The notes: generated from the letters alone by a model not told the origin. Positions 16,901 through 25,114 are shown, numbered from the stretch's first letter. The stretch: DNA of 44,036 nt from Alphaproteobacteria bacterium (GCA_030431615.1 JAUIID010000015.1:1-44036), one strand, 5' to 3'. Made by a program: numbers and translations.

Positions 16901-19549
16901 CTACTCGCCGAGCGACCGGCCCGCCTCGACCGCCTCGTCCAGGGTCAGCTTGCGCCCTTCCTGGGCAGCGGCGGCAAAGCCTGCCTCGCCGAGCCGCTCC
17001 TTGGCCTCGGCCGAATATTGCTCGTAGGCGGCCTGGTCCAGGGGCTCGAAATGCGCCCCCATCTCCTCGAGCCGGTGCTGCGTCTTGCCGAGCAGCCGCG
17101 CCGCCATCTCGGCCTCACCCCGGGCCAGCGCCACGCCGGCGAACCCGGCGAGGCAGAGATTCGTGATGATCGGGTAGTCGTAGGCCTGGCCGAACTCCAG
17201 CGCCTGGAAGAAAAATTCCAGCGCCGCCGCCGCATCGCCGGCGGCGAGCCGCATATGCCCGAGATTCTGCAAGAGCTGCCCGGGCCAGTAGACGTTGCCC
17301 TGCGCCCTGAGCTTGTCGAGCGCCTCCATGTAGAGCTGCTCCGCGGTGGCGTTGTCGCCGCCGGCGCGCAACCCCTCGCCGAGCGCGATGAGCGCCAGCA
17401 CCGTGCCCTGGTCGTCGCCCTGCGCCCGGAACATCTCGAGCGCCTCGACGATCAGCGGCGGCCCGTTCGCCTCGTCGCCGGTGACGGCGAGCGTGATGCC
17501 CAGGGTCATCTTGCTGCGGGCGACATCGCTGGGCGTGCCGTGCTCGGCGAAGAGCTCGTGCGCGGTCCGGCAGTATTCGAGGGCACCGGCATAGTCGCCG
17601 GCGAACATGCGCAGCCACCCGGCGGCGTCGACGATCGCCGCGCGATGCCCCGCAGAACCCGCGTGCTCGGCATGGTCGAGGGCCTTGGTCACCCAGCTGC
17701 CGCCCTCGGTGAAGAGACCGCGCGAGATCCAGAACCACAGGAGCGCCGTGATGCCGCGGCTGCTCAGCTCCGCATCCGTTCGCTGCAAGGCCCAGGCGAG
17801 CGCCGCGCGCACGTTGTCCTGCTCGTCGAGCAGTTGGCCGACCTTGGCACGCTGCTCGGCGCTGAGCAGCGAAGGTGCCACGGCCTCGGCCATGCCGACA
17901 AAATGCCGCGCGTGCCGGTCCTGCATCTCGACCACCCGCCCGCTTTCGCCCAGCTTCTCGAAGGCGAACTCGCGGATCGTGTCGAGCAGGCGCAGCCGAC
18001 GCTCGCCGCTCACCATGGAGAGCGCTACGAGACTCTTGCCGGCGAGCGAGGTGATCCCGTCCAGGATGTCGACGTCGAGCCAGTCGAGGTCCTCGCAGAT
18101 CGCCTCGGCGGTCTGGAACGAGAACCCTCCGGCGCACACCGCCACCGCCTGCAGGAGCCGCTGCTCGTCCTCGTCGAGCAGGCGATAGCTCCAGTCGATG
18201 GTGGCGCGCAGCGTCCGGTGCCGCTCGTTCTTGTCCCGGCCACCCTTGAGGATATCGAGGCGCTGTGACAGCCGACCGAGCAGCATCGTCGGCGAGAGCA
18301 GCCTGAGCCGCGACGCCGCCAGCTCGATCGCCAGCGGCAACCCGTCGAGCCGGCGACAGATCTCGCCGATCTCCGTCGCGTTCGTCGCATCGAGCTCGAA
18401 GGCGGGATCGTGATCGCGGACCCGCTGGACGAAGAGCTGCACGGCCGGGCTCTCGGCCAGCATGATGAACGAATTGGCCCGCCGGCCGGTCGGCAGCGGC
18501 AGGGGTTCGATGGGATAGACCCGCTCGAACGACGAGCCCAGGGTCTCCCGGCTGGTCACCAGGAGCTGCAGCTCCGGACAGCTTTCGAGCAGCTCGACGA
18601 CCGCCCCGGCGGCACCCATCACCTGCTCGAAATTGTCGAGGAAGAGCAGCATCTTGGCGCGCTGCAGGCGGTTGCAGATGGCGACCAGGAGATCGGATTC
18701 GCCCTGCTCGCGGATGTTCAGGGTCTGGGCGATGGCCGGCACGACCAGCTCCGGATCCTCGATGCCGGCCAGCGGCACGTGCATCACACCCGCCGGGAAC
18801 CGGTCGATCAAGGCACCTGCCACCTCCAGCGCCAGCCGCGTCTTGCCGGTGCCGCCCGCCCCGGTGAGCGTCAGGAGACGCGCGCTGCCCCGACCGAGCA
18901 GATCGATGATCTCGTCGAGCTCGTCGGTGCGGCCGACGAGCGCCGTCGGGGCCTGCGGCAGGTTGGTCGGCCGGCTGTCGATCGTGCGCAGCGGCGCGAA
19001 GCGCGGGTTGCTGCCGGCCACCACCGCATCGAGCAGCAGCTCCGGATAGCGGAGATCCTTCAGCCGGTGCGCACCCAGGTCCCGGAACTCGAACCGTCCC
19101 TTGAACCGTTCCGGGCCGCAGGCCTCCAGCGTCTCCTTCGACAGCACGATCTGGCCGCCATGTCCGGCGGCGGCGATCCGCGCCGCGCGATGCACGTCGA
19201 GGCCGAGATAGGTGCGGTCGACCACCCGCACGCTGCCGGTATGCAGGCCGAGTCGGGCACGCACGGTGACCCCCTTCGGCCAATCGCCCGCGGCGAGGGC
19301 GGCCTGGCATTCGAAAGCCGCCTCGAGCGCGTTGCCGGCATCCGGGAAGGAGGCGAAATATCCGTCGCCAGCCGTGTCGACCTCCACGCCGCCATGCCGA
19401 TCGACGGCGTCGCGCAAGGTCGAGCGATAGAGCCCGAGCACGCCGGCATAGGCGTCGCCCAGCTCCTGCAGCAGCAGGGTCGACCCTTCGATGTCGGCGA
19501 AGAGCATCGTCACCACGCCATCGGGCAGGATGATCGGCAAGGCGATCAT
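16901..19549 (-). CDS. Class III cyclase-like / STAND ATPase / TPR regulatory protein
   Basis: 882 aa, three parts. Residues ~10-175 form a class III nucleotidyl cyclase-like domain with both metal Asp residues (D19 in FADIEGST, D62 in DTAGDGYF). The transition-state Asn is replaced by His (VHRAARI, ~119-125), so activity is doubtful. Residues ~200-500 are a STAND/NB-ARC-like ATPase with Walker A GAGGTGKT (230-237) and Walker B LLFLDNFEQ. The remainder is helical TPR-like repeats. No DNA-binding domain is visible. Such proteins act as signal-dependent switches. Its ATG overlaps the tfuA stop (ATGA), so it is translationally coupled to the YcaO-TfuA pair. That is an unusual partner and possibly a regulator of the pathway. 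Confidence 0.85.
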   Translation of the reverse strand: MIALPIILPDGVVTMLFADIEGSTLLLQELGDAYAGVLGLYRSTLRDAVDRHGGVEVDTAGDGYFASFPDAGNALEAAFECQAALAAGDWPKGVTVRARLGLHTGSVRVVDRTYLGLDVHRAARIAAAGHGGQIVLSKETLEACGPERFKGRFEFRDLGAHRLKDLRYPELLLDAVVAGSNPRFAPLRTIDSRPTNLPQAPTALVGRTDELDEIIDLLGRGSARLLTLTGAGGTGKTRLALEVAGALIDRFPAGVMHVPLAGIEDPELVVPAIAQTLNIREQGESDLLVAICNRLQRAKMLLFLDNFEQVMGAAGAVVELLESCPELQLLVTSRETLGSSFERVYPIEPLPLPTGRRANSFIMLAESPAVQLFVQRVRDHDPAFELDATNATEIGEICRRLDGLPLAIELAASRLRLLSPTMLLGRLSQRLDILKGGRDKNERHRTLRATIDWSYRLLDEDEQRLLQAVAVCAGGFSFQTAEAICEDLDWLDVDILDGITSLAGKSLVALSMVSGERRLRLLDTIREFAFEKLGESGRVVEMQDRHARHFVGMAEAVAPSLLSAEQRAKVGQLLDEQDNVRAALAWALQRTDAELSSRGITALLWFWISRGLFTEGGSWVTKALDHAEHAGSAGHRAAIVDAAGWLRMFAGDYAGALEYCRTAHELFAEHGTPSDVARSKMTLGITLAVTGDEANGPPLIVEALEMFRAQGDDQGTVLALIALGEGLRAGGDNATAEQLYMEALDKLRAQGNVYWPGQLLQNLGHMRLAAGDAAAALEFFFQALEFGQAYDYPIITNLCLAGFAGVALARGEAEMAARLLGKTQHRLEEMGAHFEPLDQAAYEQYSAEAKERLGEAGFAAAAQEGRKLTLDEAVEAGRSLGE

Positions 19550-20724
19550 GCCCCGTCGCCCGGGTCCCGGTCGCGCGGCGCTGCACTGGCGGCCGGGCGG
19601 AACAGGTGCTCGCGCCAGGACTTGGCGAGCGCCAGCTCCGTTCGATGCTCGAGCAGCAGCTCGCCCGCGACCGGCGGTGCGGCCAGGAGCGCCGACCAGT
19701 CCGCAGCGCCATGCGCGCGGACGAGCTCGGCCTCCGCCAGCAGGAAGTGGCGAGCCTCGGGCTCCAGGTTCGAGGCGCGGGCCGCCTCTACGGCGTCGCT
19801 CAGTGCCGCAAATCGCATGACTGTCGCACCATGCCAGTCGATGGCGCTATCGCTCGCTGCCGGCCGCGCCGGTTCGGCGTTCTTGCCAAGGGTCTCATCG
19901 GGCTTTTCCGTTTTCTTTGGCGGCTCCGCCAGGGCACCCTTGCGCCCCGTCGCCAGAAGCCAGCGGCGGAATCGACGCGTGCGGCTGCCCCTGTCGAGCC
20001 ACGTAGCCGGATCGTGCAACGCTTCGCGCCGCGCGTCCATACTTTGTAGCGGTATTGTATTGCGCCGCGGGCGTCGAAGAACGGTCGGATCACGTTGCAC
20101 GAGGCCGCGCACCCGGCCCGTCAGCGCCAGCGCGTCGCGCGCCTTGAGGCTGTCGCCCGCGATCTCCGCCAGCAGTTCCGGCGCCACGCTCGAGCCCGCT
20201 ATCGCCTGCCAGGTACGCTCCGCATAAGGCAGGGCCACGGCACGCGCGACCAGCATCTCGGCCGTTCGCCGCTCCAGCGAGCCACGCCGCACCGCCCGCC
20301 GGAGCGACCAGCGCACGTCGACCAGAGCCACGGTCATGGGCGGATGCGGCCGCTCGGGATCGAACACGACGGCCACCTCGTCATCGGCCACCAGGGCGCC
20401 CCGGCGGTAGAGCCGATAGACGCCGCCCACCCCCTGCATGCCGGCGGGCCAGAGCTCGGCGGCCCTGAGCGCCCCCATGCTGGAGGCGCCGAGCACGACG
20501 GCGCCATCCTCCAGGATGTCGATGACCTCGCGCAGCGACACGGCCTCGTCCTGGAAGAAGACGCCGTCGATCAGGACGAAGAGCGAATAGCGGAGCATCC
20601 GGTCGCGATGCAGGTCGCCACGCCGCACCGGCGGGCGGATGTCGGCACCCGGCAAGGCCGCCGCCACCACCTCGCGCGGCAGGGTCGGGCCCAGATAGAC
20701 GACGGCGGGGGCGATGCGCTGCAT
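19546..20724 (-). CDS. tfuA: TfuA-like protein, YcaO partner for thioamidation
   Basis: 392 aa from the ATG at 20724, 7 bp after the ycaO stop; the longer frame to 21045 overlaps ycaO and is rejected. The TfuA core is clear: an N-terminal VVYLGPTLP motif, then DGVFF, and the signature GASSMGALRAAELWPAGM near residues 75-92. TfuA proteins work with YcaO enzymes to insert sulfur into peptide backbones (thioamides), as in McrA modification and thiovarsolins, and occur in trifolitoxin clusters. Beyond ~residue 240 there is an extra ~150-residue part with a charged linker (RRFRRWLLATGRKG, then KKTEKPDE) and a helical C-terminus that I do not recognise. The stop overlaps the next start (ATGA). Confidence 0.9.
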   Translation of the reverse strand: MQRIAPAVVYLGPTLPREVVAAALPGADIRPPVRRGDLHRDRMLRYSLFVLIDGVFFQDEAVSLREVIDILEDGAVVLGASSMGALRAAELWPAGMQGVGGVYRLYRRGALVADDEVAVVFDPERPHPPMTVALVDVRWSLRRAVRRGSLERRTAEMLVARAVALPYAERTWQAIAGSSVAPELLAEIAGDSLKARDALALTGRVRGLVQRDPTVLRRPRRNTIPLQSMDARREALHDPATWLDRGSRTRRFRRWLLATGRKGALAEPPKKTEKPDETLGKNAEPARPAASDSAIDWHGATVMRFAALSDAVEAARASNLEPEARHFLLAEAELVRAHGAADWSALLAAPPVAGELLLEHRTELALAKSWREHLFRPAASAAPRDRDPGDGA

Positions 20725-20731
20725 GGAACGT

Positions 20732-21943
20732 TCAGAGCAGATGCCGTCGGCAGCGCCAGCCGATGCGATGCTGGTTGACGGCGAAGCAGGCGAGCTCCGG
20801 GACGCGTACCCGCACGACCGGCACGTCGAGCTCGGGGCGGGTGAGGTCGACCACGAGCACCTGGTCGAGCCCGACCCGGCCGAGACGCTGCAGCAGGAAG
20901 TCGAGATCGGCCTCGAGGTCGGGTGCGACGAAGCTCGGCACGGCATCGAACGGCAGGAGCTGCTGCGCCGTGAAGTCCGCGAGCCAGGCGAAGGGTCGGG
21001 CGGCATCGGCCGCGTCGGGTGCCCGGTTGAAGGCGTCGCGGGCACCCTGAATGACCGCGAGGCGCGACTGCACCGCCTCGGTCAGCGCGCGCATCACCGC
21101 GAGCACCGCGTCCGGCGCCGTGCCGTAGCCGACGAAGCAGCGCGTGGCCGGCCCGTCCGGCGTCGGATAGGCGTGGTCGATCATGAGGGCCCGAAAGGTC
21201 GCGACGGCGAGGTCGGTCACCAGCCAGTCGACCACCACGTCGATATCCGCCGCGGCGGCCGTCTCGACGATGGCGCCGGCCGGCGCCGGCAAGGTCCCGG
21301 GATCGATGCGCAGGCGCTGCGGCAGGCTGTCCGTCGCCTCGAGATAGAGCTCGGCGAAGAGATGCTGGCTCACCGCATCGCGCTCGATCACCTCCGCCAA
21401 CGCATGCACCGTTGCCTCGAGCCGGCTGTTGCCGGCGGCGAGACCGTTGGTGTCGACATGCAGGAGGATGCCTTCGCTTGGCGGCGTGACGGCGAGATCG
21501 AGCGGCAATCGCACCTGTCGGCCGGTCATGAGGCAGTCGGCCTCGATCCAGGTGAACACCGCATCGGGGGCGTAGCGGGTGCGGGGCGGCAGGTCGCAGA
21601 GCCGCGGGTCGAGCGTCGGCACGCCCGAAGCGTCGAGCTCGCGCCAGCTCGCCTGCACGACCGGTCGCGAGACGCGCTCGGCGGAGACCCGCTCGACCGC
21701 CTCCATCAGGGCACTCACCCGTGCCGCGACCGCGCTGGCGCCCTTGCCCAGGTGGGTGGTCAGGTCGCGTGCCAAGGGGGTGGCCGCCGACCAGACCGGC
21801 AGCCCCAGCCGGTCGAGCGGCGTCAGGTCGGCGAGCCGGGTGATCGGCACCTCGCGCATCAAGGCACGCAGCCGCCCCTCGGTCCAGACCGGCGGTCTGA
21901 TCCTCGGGGTCAGGCCATCATGTTTGACTGCCGCCGGCGCCAA
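20732..21943 (-). CDS. ycaO: YcaO-domain ATP-dependent peptide-backbone-modifying enzyme
   Basis: 403 aa from a TTG at 21943; no better start is visible and TGA lies in frame six codons upstream. It holds the ATP/Mg motifs of YcaO enzymes: SALMEAVERVSAER (residues 77-90, SxxxExxER), EATVHALAEVIERDA (176-190) and ALTEAVQSRL (287-295, ExxQxR). YcaO proteins activate backbone amides with ATP. With TfuA they make thioamides; with an E1-like partner they make azolines. No E1-like or dehydrogenase gene is nearby, and the candidate peptide has no Cys, so a thioamide or amidine-type product is favoured. The start lies 15 bp after the 63-aa peptide gene. Confidence 0.92.
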   Translation of the reverse strand: MAPAAVKHDGLTPRIRPPVWTEGRLRALMREVPITRLADLTPLDRLGLPVWSAATPLARDLTTHLGKGASAVAARVSALMEAVERVSAERVSRPVVQASWRELDASGVPTLDPRLCDLPPRTRYAPDAVFTWIEADCLMTGRQVRLPLDLAVTPPSEGILLHVDTNGLAAGNSRLEATVHALAEVIERDAVSQHLFAELYLEATDSLPQRLRIDPGTLPAPAGAIVETAAAADIDVVVDWLVTDLAVATFRALMIDHAYPTPDGPATRCFVGYGTAPDAVLAVMRALTEAVQSRLAVIQGARDAFNRAPDAADAARPFAWLADFTAQQLLPFDAVPSFVAPDLEADLDFLLQRLGRVGLDQVLVVDLTRPELDVPVVRVRVPELACFAVNQHRIGWRCRRHLL

Positions 21944-21958
21944 GGTCCGGCTGGCGAA

Positions 21959-22150
21959 TCAGAATCCTGCGCCGGAAGCATCCGGCTTGTACGGCCGATT
22001 CTTGGGGAACCGCTTGTGCGCGCTGATCAGATGCTTCACCTCGTCGGCGGTCATCTCGTTGTTGATGATCTTCTTGGCTTCATCGCCCAGGTTGCTCGGA
22101 TCGAGCACACCAGCTGCTACCAGCTGATCGAGGTTCGACTTCGTGGCCAT
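21959..22150 (-). CDS. 63-aa peptide, candidate RiPP precursor
   Basis: Small gene directly ahead of ycaO, with ATG at 22150 and AGGGA 10 nt upstream. The N-terminal ~45 residues look like an amphipathic leader (NLDQLVAAGVLDPSNLGDE, then MTADEVKHLISAHKRF), somewhat like leader regions of sactipeptide-associated peptides. The last ~17 residues are polar and Gly/Pro-rich (PKNRPYKPDASGAGF), a plausible core. There is no Cys and few Ser/Thr, so azoline formation is unlikely, and backbone thioamidation by YcaO-TfuA needs no such residues. It is in the same frame as ycaO, separated by one TGA. Precursor status is inference from size, position and leader-core layout. Confidence 0.7.
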   Translation of the reverse strand: MATKSNLDQLVAAGVLDPSNLGDEAKKIINNEMTADEVKHLISAHKRFPKNRPYKPDASGAGF

Positions 22151-22182
22151 CAGGTCGCATTCCCTCTAGGTTATGATAGCAT

Positions 22183-22206
22183 TTCACGGTCAATGACGGC
22201 CGTGAA
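22183..22206. promoter_or_regulatory. 24-bp dyad upstream of the peptide gene, possible operator
   Basis: Arms TTCACGG and CCGTGAA are perfect inverted repeats around a 10-bp centre. The dyad sits 33 bp upstream of the peptide ATG, just upstream of a TATCAT -10-like box. Part of it (TCACGGTCA) recurs at 22246-22254. The binding protein is unknown. Confidence 0.4.
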
Positions 22207-22264
22207 GGTGAGTTGCACTTTTGGTGACAACTGCAAGATGAGAAATCACGGTCACCGCCAGCGC

Positions 22265-22278
22265 GTGTATTTATACAC
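22265..22278. promoter_or_regulatory. Palindrome GTGTAT-TT-ATACAC, possible operator
   Basis: Six-bp perfect arms with a two-base centre, in a locally A/T-rich patch 132 bp ahead of the HDO gene and 115 bp ahead of the peptide gene. Its position between two divergent operons suggests a shared regulator site. Confidence 0.4.
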
Positions 22279-22409
22279 CGCCGCGTTGGCAAAGACCATG
22301 GTCGATTGTGGTGGAGGTTATGGAATGCGTGCCGAGGCAGGTTGCGCACGACCGCCCGCCGTGCTCTGATTCCGCGGCTTGGCAACGCCCAGTCAGGGGA
22401 GAAGGCGGC

Positions 22410-23120
22410 ATGGACACGAATCGCCCGAGCAACAGCAGCGTGCTCCTCACCAAGATCGAGCTCACCTGCGGCAGCCTCGGCTGTGCCCTGGACGATCTCT
22501 GGTCGCATCCCGACTTGCCGGACCGCTTTCCCCGCTTCCTCATTCTCCTGCATCAGATCATGCGGGCCAGCGTGCCGCTGATGGAGGCAGCCCGTGATGC
22601 CGCCCTGGCGCGCCGCGGCAGCGATCCCTCGGCCGAGGGACTGGCCGCCTATTTCGCCCACCACATCGACGAGGAGCGCAACCACGACGTCTGGACCCTG
22701 GAGGACCTCGAAGCCACCGGCTTCGATGGCGAGGCGATCCTCGCCCAGATGCCGCCGCCCTCGCTCGCCGCCATGGTCGGCTCGCAATATTACTGGATTC
22801 TGCATCACCATCCGGCAGCCCTGCTCGGCTACATCGCCATCCTCGAGGGCAACCCGCCGAACCAGGCGCATATCGACCGGCTGCAGGAAAAGACCGGCTT
22901 GCCCGTGGCGGCCTTTCGCACCTACCGCATGCACGGCCGGCTCGACCCTCACCACCGCGACGAGCTCTACCGGATCATCGACGAGCTGCCGCTGACACCG
23001 GAGCTCGCCGGGCTGCTCAGCACCAGCGCCACCCATACCGCGCAGATGCTGGCCTGGAGCCTCGATGACCTCGATTGCATCGCCTATCCGAAGCGGCTCG
23101 GCGACCGCGAGGCGGCATGA
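22410..23120 (+). CDS. Heme-oxygenase-like diiron protein (HDO/iron-containing redox enzyme family)
   Basis: 236 aa from the ATG at 22410 (GGGGAGAAGG upstream); the extension to 22308 lacks support. The protein looks all-helical and shows the metal-ligand pattern of the HDO fold (UndA/BesC/SznF relatives): Glu89 and His92 in HHIDEERNHDVW, Glu146 in AILEGNPP, and HxxxDxxH as His175-Asp179-His182 in MHGRLDPHHRDE. Such enzymes use a diiron centre and O2 to oxidise amino-acid or lipid substrates. Its stop overlaps the S41 peptidase start (ATGA), so the two are coupled, and both diverge from the YcaO operon. A role in oxidising the RiPP peptide or a building block is inference. A TenA-like non-redox role is the alternative. 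Confidence 0.75.
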   Translation: MDTNRPSNSSVLLTKIELTCGSLGCALDDLWSHPDLPDRFPRFLILLHQIMRASVPLMEAARDAALARRGSDPSAEGLAAYFAHHIDEERNHDVWTLEDLEATGFDGEAILAQMPPPSLAAMVGSQYYWILHHHPAALLGYIAILEGNPPNQAHIDRLQEKTGLPVAAFRTYRMHGRLDPHHRDELYRIIDELPLTPELAGLLSTSATHTAQMLAWSLDDLDCIAYPKRLGDREAA

Positions 23121-25114
23121 CCCCATCTGGTGCGGCCGGCGCCGATCCGGCCACGGTCGAGGCGCTCGAGAAGGCGTTCGGGCAGCTGCACAATGTCCGG
23201 CCGGTGGGCGAGCTCGCGTCGATGCTGCAGCCGCAATCGGGCGATGACCGTGTGGCCATCGTCGACCAGTCGCTGATCATCGTCGAACAGCTCTACACGC
23301 ATCTGCACATGAAGCGGGTCCGCCATGCCATCGACCCGGCGCAGGCGCTCAGGGTGCTGCGCGACCAGGCGGCCAGGCTGGACGATCTCCGCTTTCACAG
23401 CGAGATGCTGCGCATCTTCAAGAGCCTGCGCGACATCCACACCGCCTACACGGCACCGCCGCCCTTCGCCAACCAGAGCGCGTTCCTGCCTTTCCTGCTG
23501 GAGCCTTGCACCGATGGGCAGGACGGAACCCGATATGTCGTGACCCGCGTGATCGACGGCTTCGACCATCCGACCTTCCGGCCGGGGGTGGAGATCCTGC
23601 ACTGGCACGGCGCACCCGTCGCCCGGGCAATCGCACTCAATGCCTCGCGCGAGGAGGGCTCCAACCCGGATTCCCGAAAGGCGCTCGGCAGCCTCTTCAT
23701 GACCGTGCGCTGGCTCGGTGCCTGCCTCCTGCCCGAGGAGGACTGGGTGATCCTCGGCTATCGGTACAAAACCGGACCGCAGGCGGTCGCCGAGGCGGAG
23801 ATCCGCCTGCCCTGGTCGTTGCTCGAGCTCGACGACCCCGCGGTCATGTTCGCCATCCAGGCGGTCTGGGACTTCGCGGCGGACACGCGCCGCGGGAAGA
23901 AGCGGCCGCCGCTCACGCTCAACCACGCGACCAACGTCAGGACTCAGGTCGAGCAGATGACCCGGCGGCACCTCTTCGCTGACAAGCGCAAGACAAGGCC
24001 GGCGGCCCGCCGGACCGCCGGCGACCTCGTCTCGAACCTGCCGGACCTGATGACCGCCGCCCGACTGGCCGACCCCGGGGGCGGCGAGCCCTACGGCTAC
24101 CTGCGGTTGCGCCACTTCCATCACGACAATACGGCCGAGTTCATCGGCGAGTTCCGCCGCCTGCTCGACCACCTGCCGCGGCGCGGGCTGGTCATCGATA
24201 TCCGGGGCAATCCGGGTGGCTTCGTCGAGTGCGCCGAGGGCATCCTGCAGTTCCTGACCAGCCGGCGGATCACCCCTCTGCCCTTCCAGTTCCTCTGCTC
24301 CGAGCTGATCGACAAGGCCAGCCACCCGCCCGACGACCTGCCGATGGAGGCCCTTTTCCAGCGCCTGCAGATCAGGCATGTGTGGGGTGACAGCATCGGC
24401 GTCGCCCGCGCGACGGGTGCCCTCTACTCGGGCGGCGCTCCCCTGACCTCGGTCGATGACGCCAATCGGTTCGGCCAGACCTATTTCGGCCCGGTCGTGC
24501 TCGTCATCGATGCCATCACCTACAGCGCCGGCGACATTTTTGCCGCCGGCTTCCAGGACCACGGGATCGGCAAGGTACTCGGCACCGACGGGCAGACCGG
24601 CGGCGGTGGCGCCAATGTGTGGACGCACGACCAGATCGTGGACCTCCTGCCCGACATTCCCTTGATCAAGCCCTTGCCCGGCGGTACGAAGCTGCGCGTC
24701 GCCGTCCGCCGCTGCACGCGCACCGGCAGACTCGAGGGCCTACCCATCGAGGAGCTCGGCGTTCAGGCCGACACGCACCATGCGCTCACCGAGGTCGACC
24801 TGCTCCAGGACAACCGTGACCTCAAGGCCGCCGCCATCGCCCTGATCGCGAACCAGCCGGCCCGCTGGCTCGAAGCCGGGCTCGAGACGTCCGAGGGCAA
24901 GCGCGCCGTCATGGTGACCGCGACCGGGCTCGACCGGGTCGACATCTACGCGGACGACCGCCCCCTGGCGTCGCTCGATATCGTGGACGATACGCCCGTC
25001 AGCGCCGGCCTGCCCGACTCCTGGCCGGCCGAGCGGCTGGAGATCCGGGGTTTCGCCAAGAACGAGCTCAGTGCCCGCCGGCTGCTCGCCGCGGCCGAGG
25101 CCGCCACGGCATGA
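23117..25114 (+). CDS. S41-family serine peptidase (tricorn/CtpA-like core), cytoplasmic
   Basis: 665 aa from the ATG at 23117, which overlaps the HDO stop. The C-terminal half carries the S41 core: GLVIDIRGNPGGFVECAEG, then VLVIDAITYSAGDIFAAGFQDHG with the nucleophile Ser in YSAGD, and GTDGQTGGGGANVW. The N-terminal ~270 residues contain a helical part with FKSLRDIHTAYTAPPPF, a common S41 N-terminal motif, and a degenerate PDZ-like stretch (RVIDGFDHPTFRPGVEILHWHGAPV). No signal peptide is seen, unlike periplasmic CtpA, which suits a leader-removing peptidase in the cytoplasm (inference). About 125 residues after the core are unassigned. It is followed 22 bp later by ABC permease genes. Confidence 0.85.
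   Translation: MTPSGAAGADPATVEALEKAFGQLHNVRPVGELASMLQPQSGDDRVAIVDQSLIIVEQLYTHLHMKRVRHAIDPAQALRVLRDQAARLDDLRFHSEMLRIFKSLRDIHTAYTAPPPFANQSAFLPFLLEPCTDGQDGTRYVVTRVIDGFDHPTFRPGVEILHWHGAPVARAIALNASREEGSNPDSRKALGSLFMTVRWLGACLLPEEDWVILGYRYKTGPQAVAEAEIRLPWSLLELDDPAVMFAIQAVWDFAADTRRGKKRPPLTLNHATNVRTQVEQMTRRHLFADKRKTRPAARRTAGDLVSNLPDLMTAARLADPGGGEPYGYLRLRHFHHDNTAEFIGEFRRLLDHLPRRGLVIDIRGNPGGFVECAEGILQFLTSRRITPLPFQFLCSELIDKASHPPDDLPMEALFQRLQIRHVWGDSIGVARATGALYSGGAPLTSVDDANRFGQTYFGPVVLVIDAITYSAGDIFAAGFQDHGIGKVLGTDGQTGGGGANVWTHDQIVDLLPDIPLIKPLPGGTKLRVAVRRCTRTGRLEGLPIEELGVQADTHHALTEVDLLQDNRDLKAAAIALIANQPARWLEAGLETSEGKRAVMVTATGLDRVDIYADDRPLASLDIVDDTPVSAGLPDSWPAERLEIRGFAKNELSARRLLAAAEAATA

Larger units (their letters stand above)
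22151..22409. promoter_or_regulatory. Divergent control region between peptide/YcaO operon and HDO/S41 operon
   Basis: 259 bp without a credible gene, visibly richer in A+T than its surroundings. It holds several dyads: TTCACGG-N10-CCGTGAA (22183-22206), TTGCA/TGCAA (22213-22236), GGTGAC/GTCACC (22223-22256) and GTGTAT-TT-ATACAC (22265-22278). A TATCAT -10-like box for the peptide gene lies at 22178-22173 on the minus strand, and a TTGGCA box for the plus strand at 22286. TCACGGTCA occurs twice (22184 and 22246). The dyads are seen; their role as operators is inferred. Confidence 0.5.

Noticed and set aside
19619-19840. Separate small gene for the TfuA C-terminal extension
   Set aside because: The frame is continuous with the TfuA core with no internal start or stop. 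It is treated as an extra domain.
21959-21961. Selenocysteine codon joining peptide and YcaO
   Set aside because: No stem-loop of SECIS type is evident after the TGA, and the YcaO domain starts normally downstream without the peptide.
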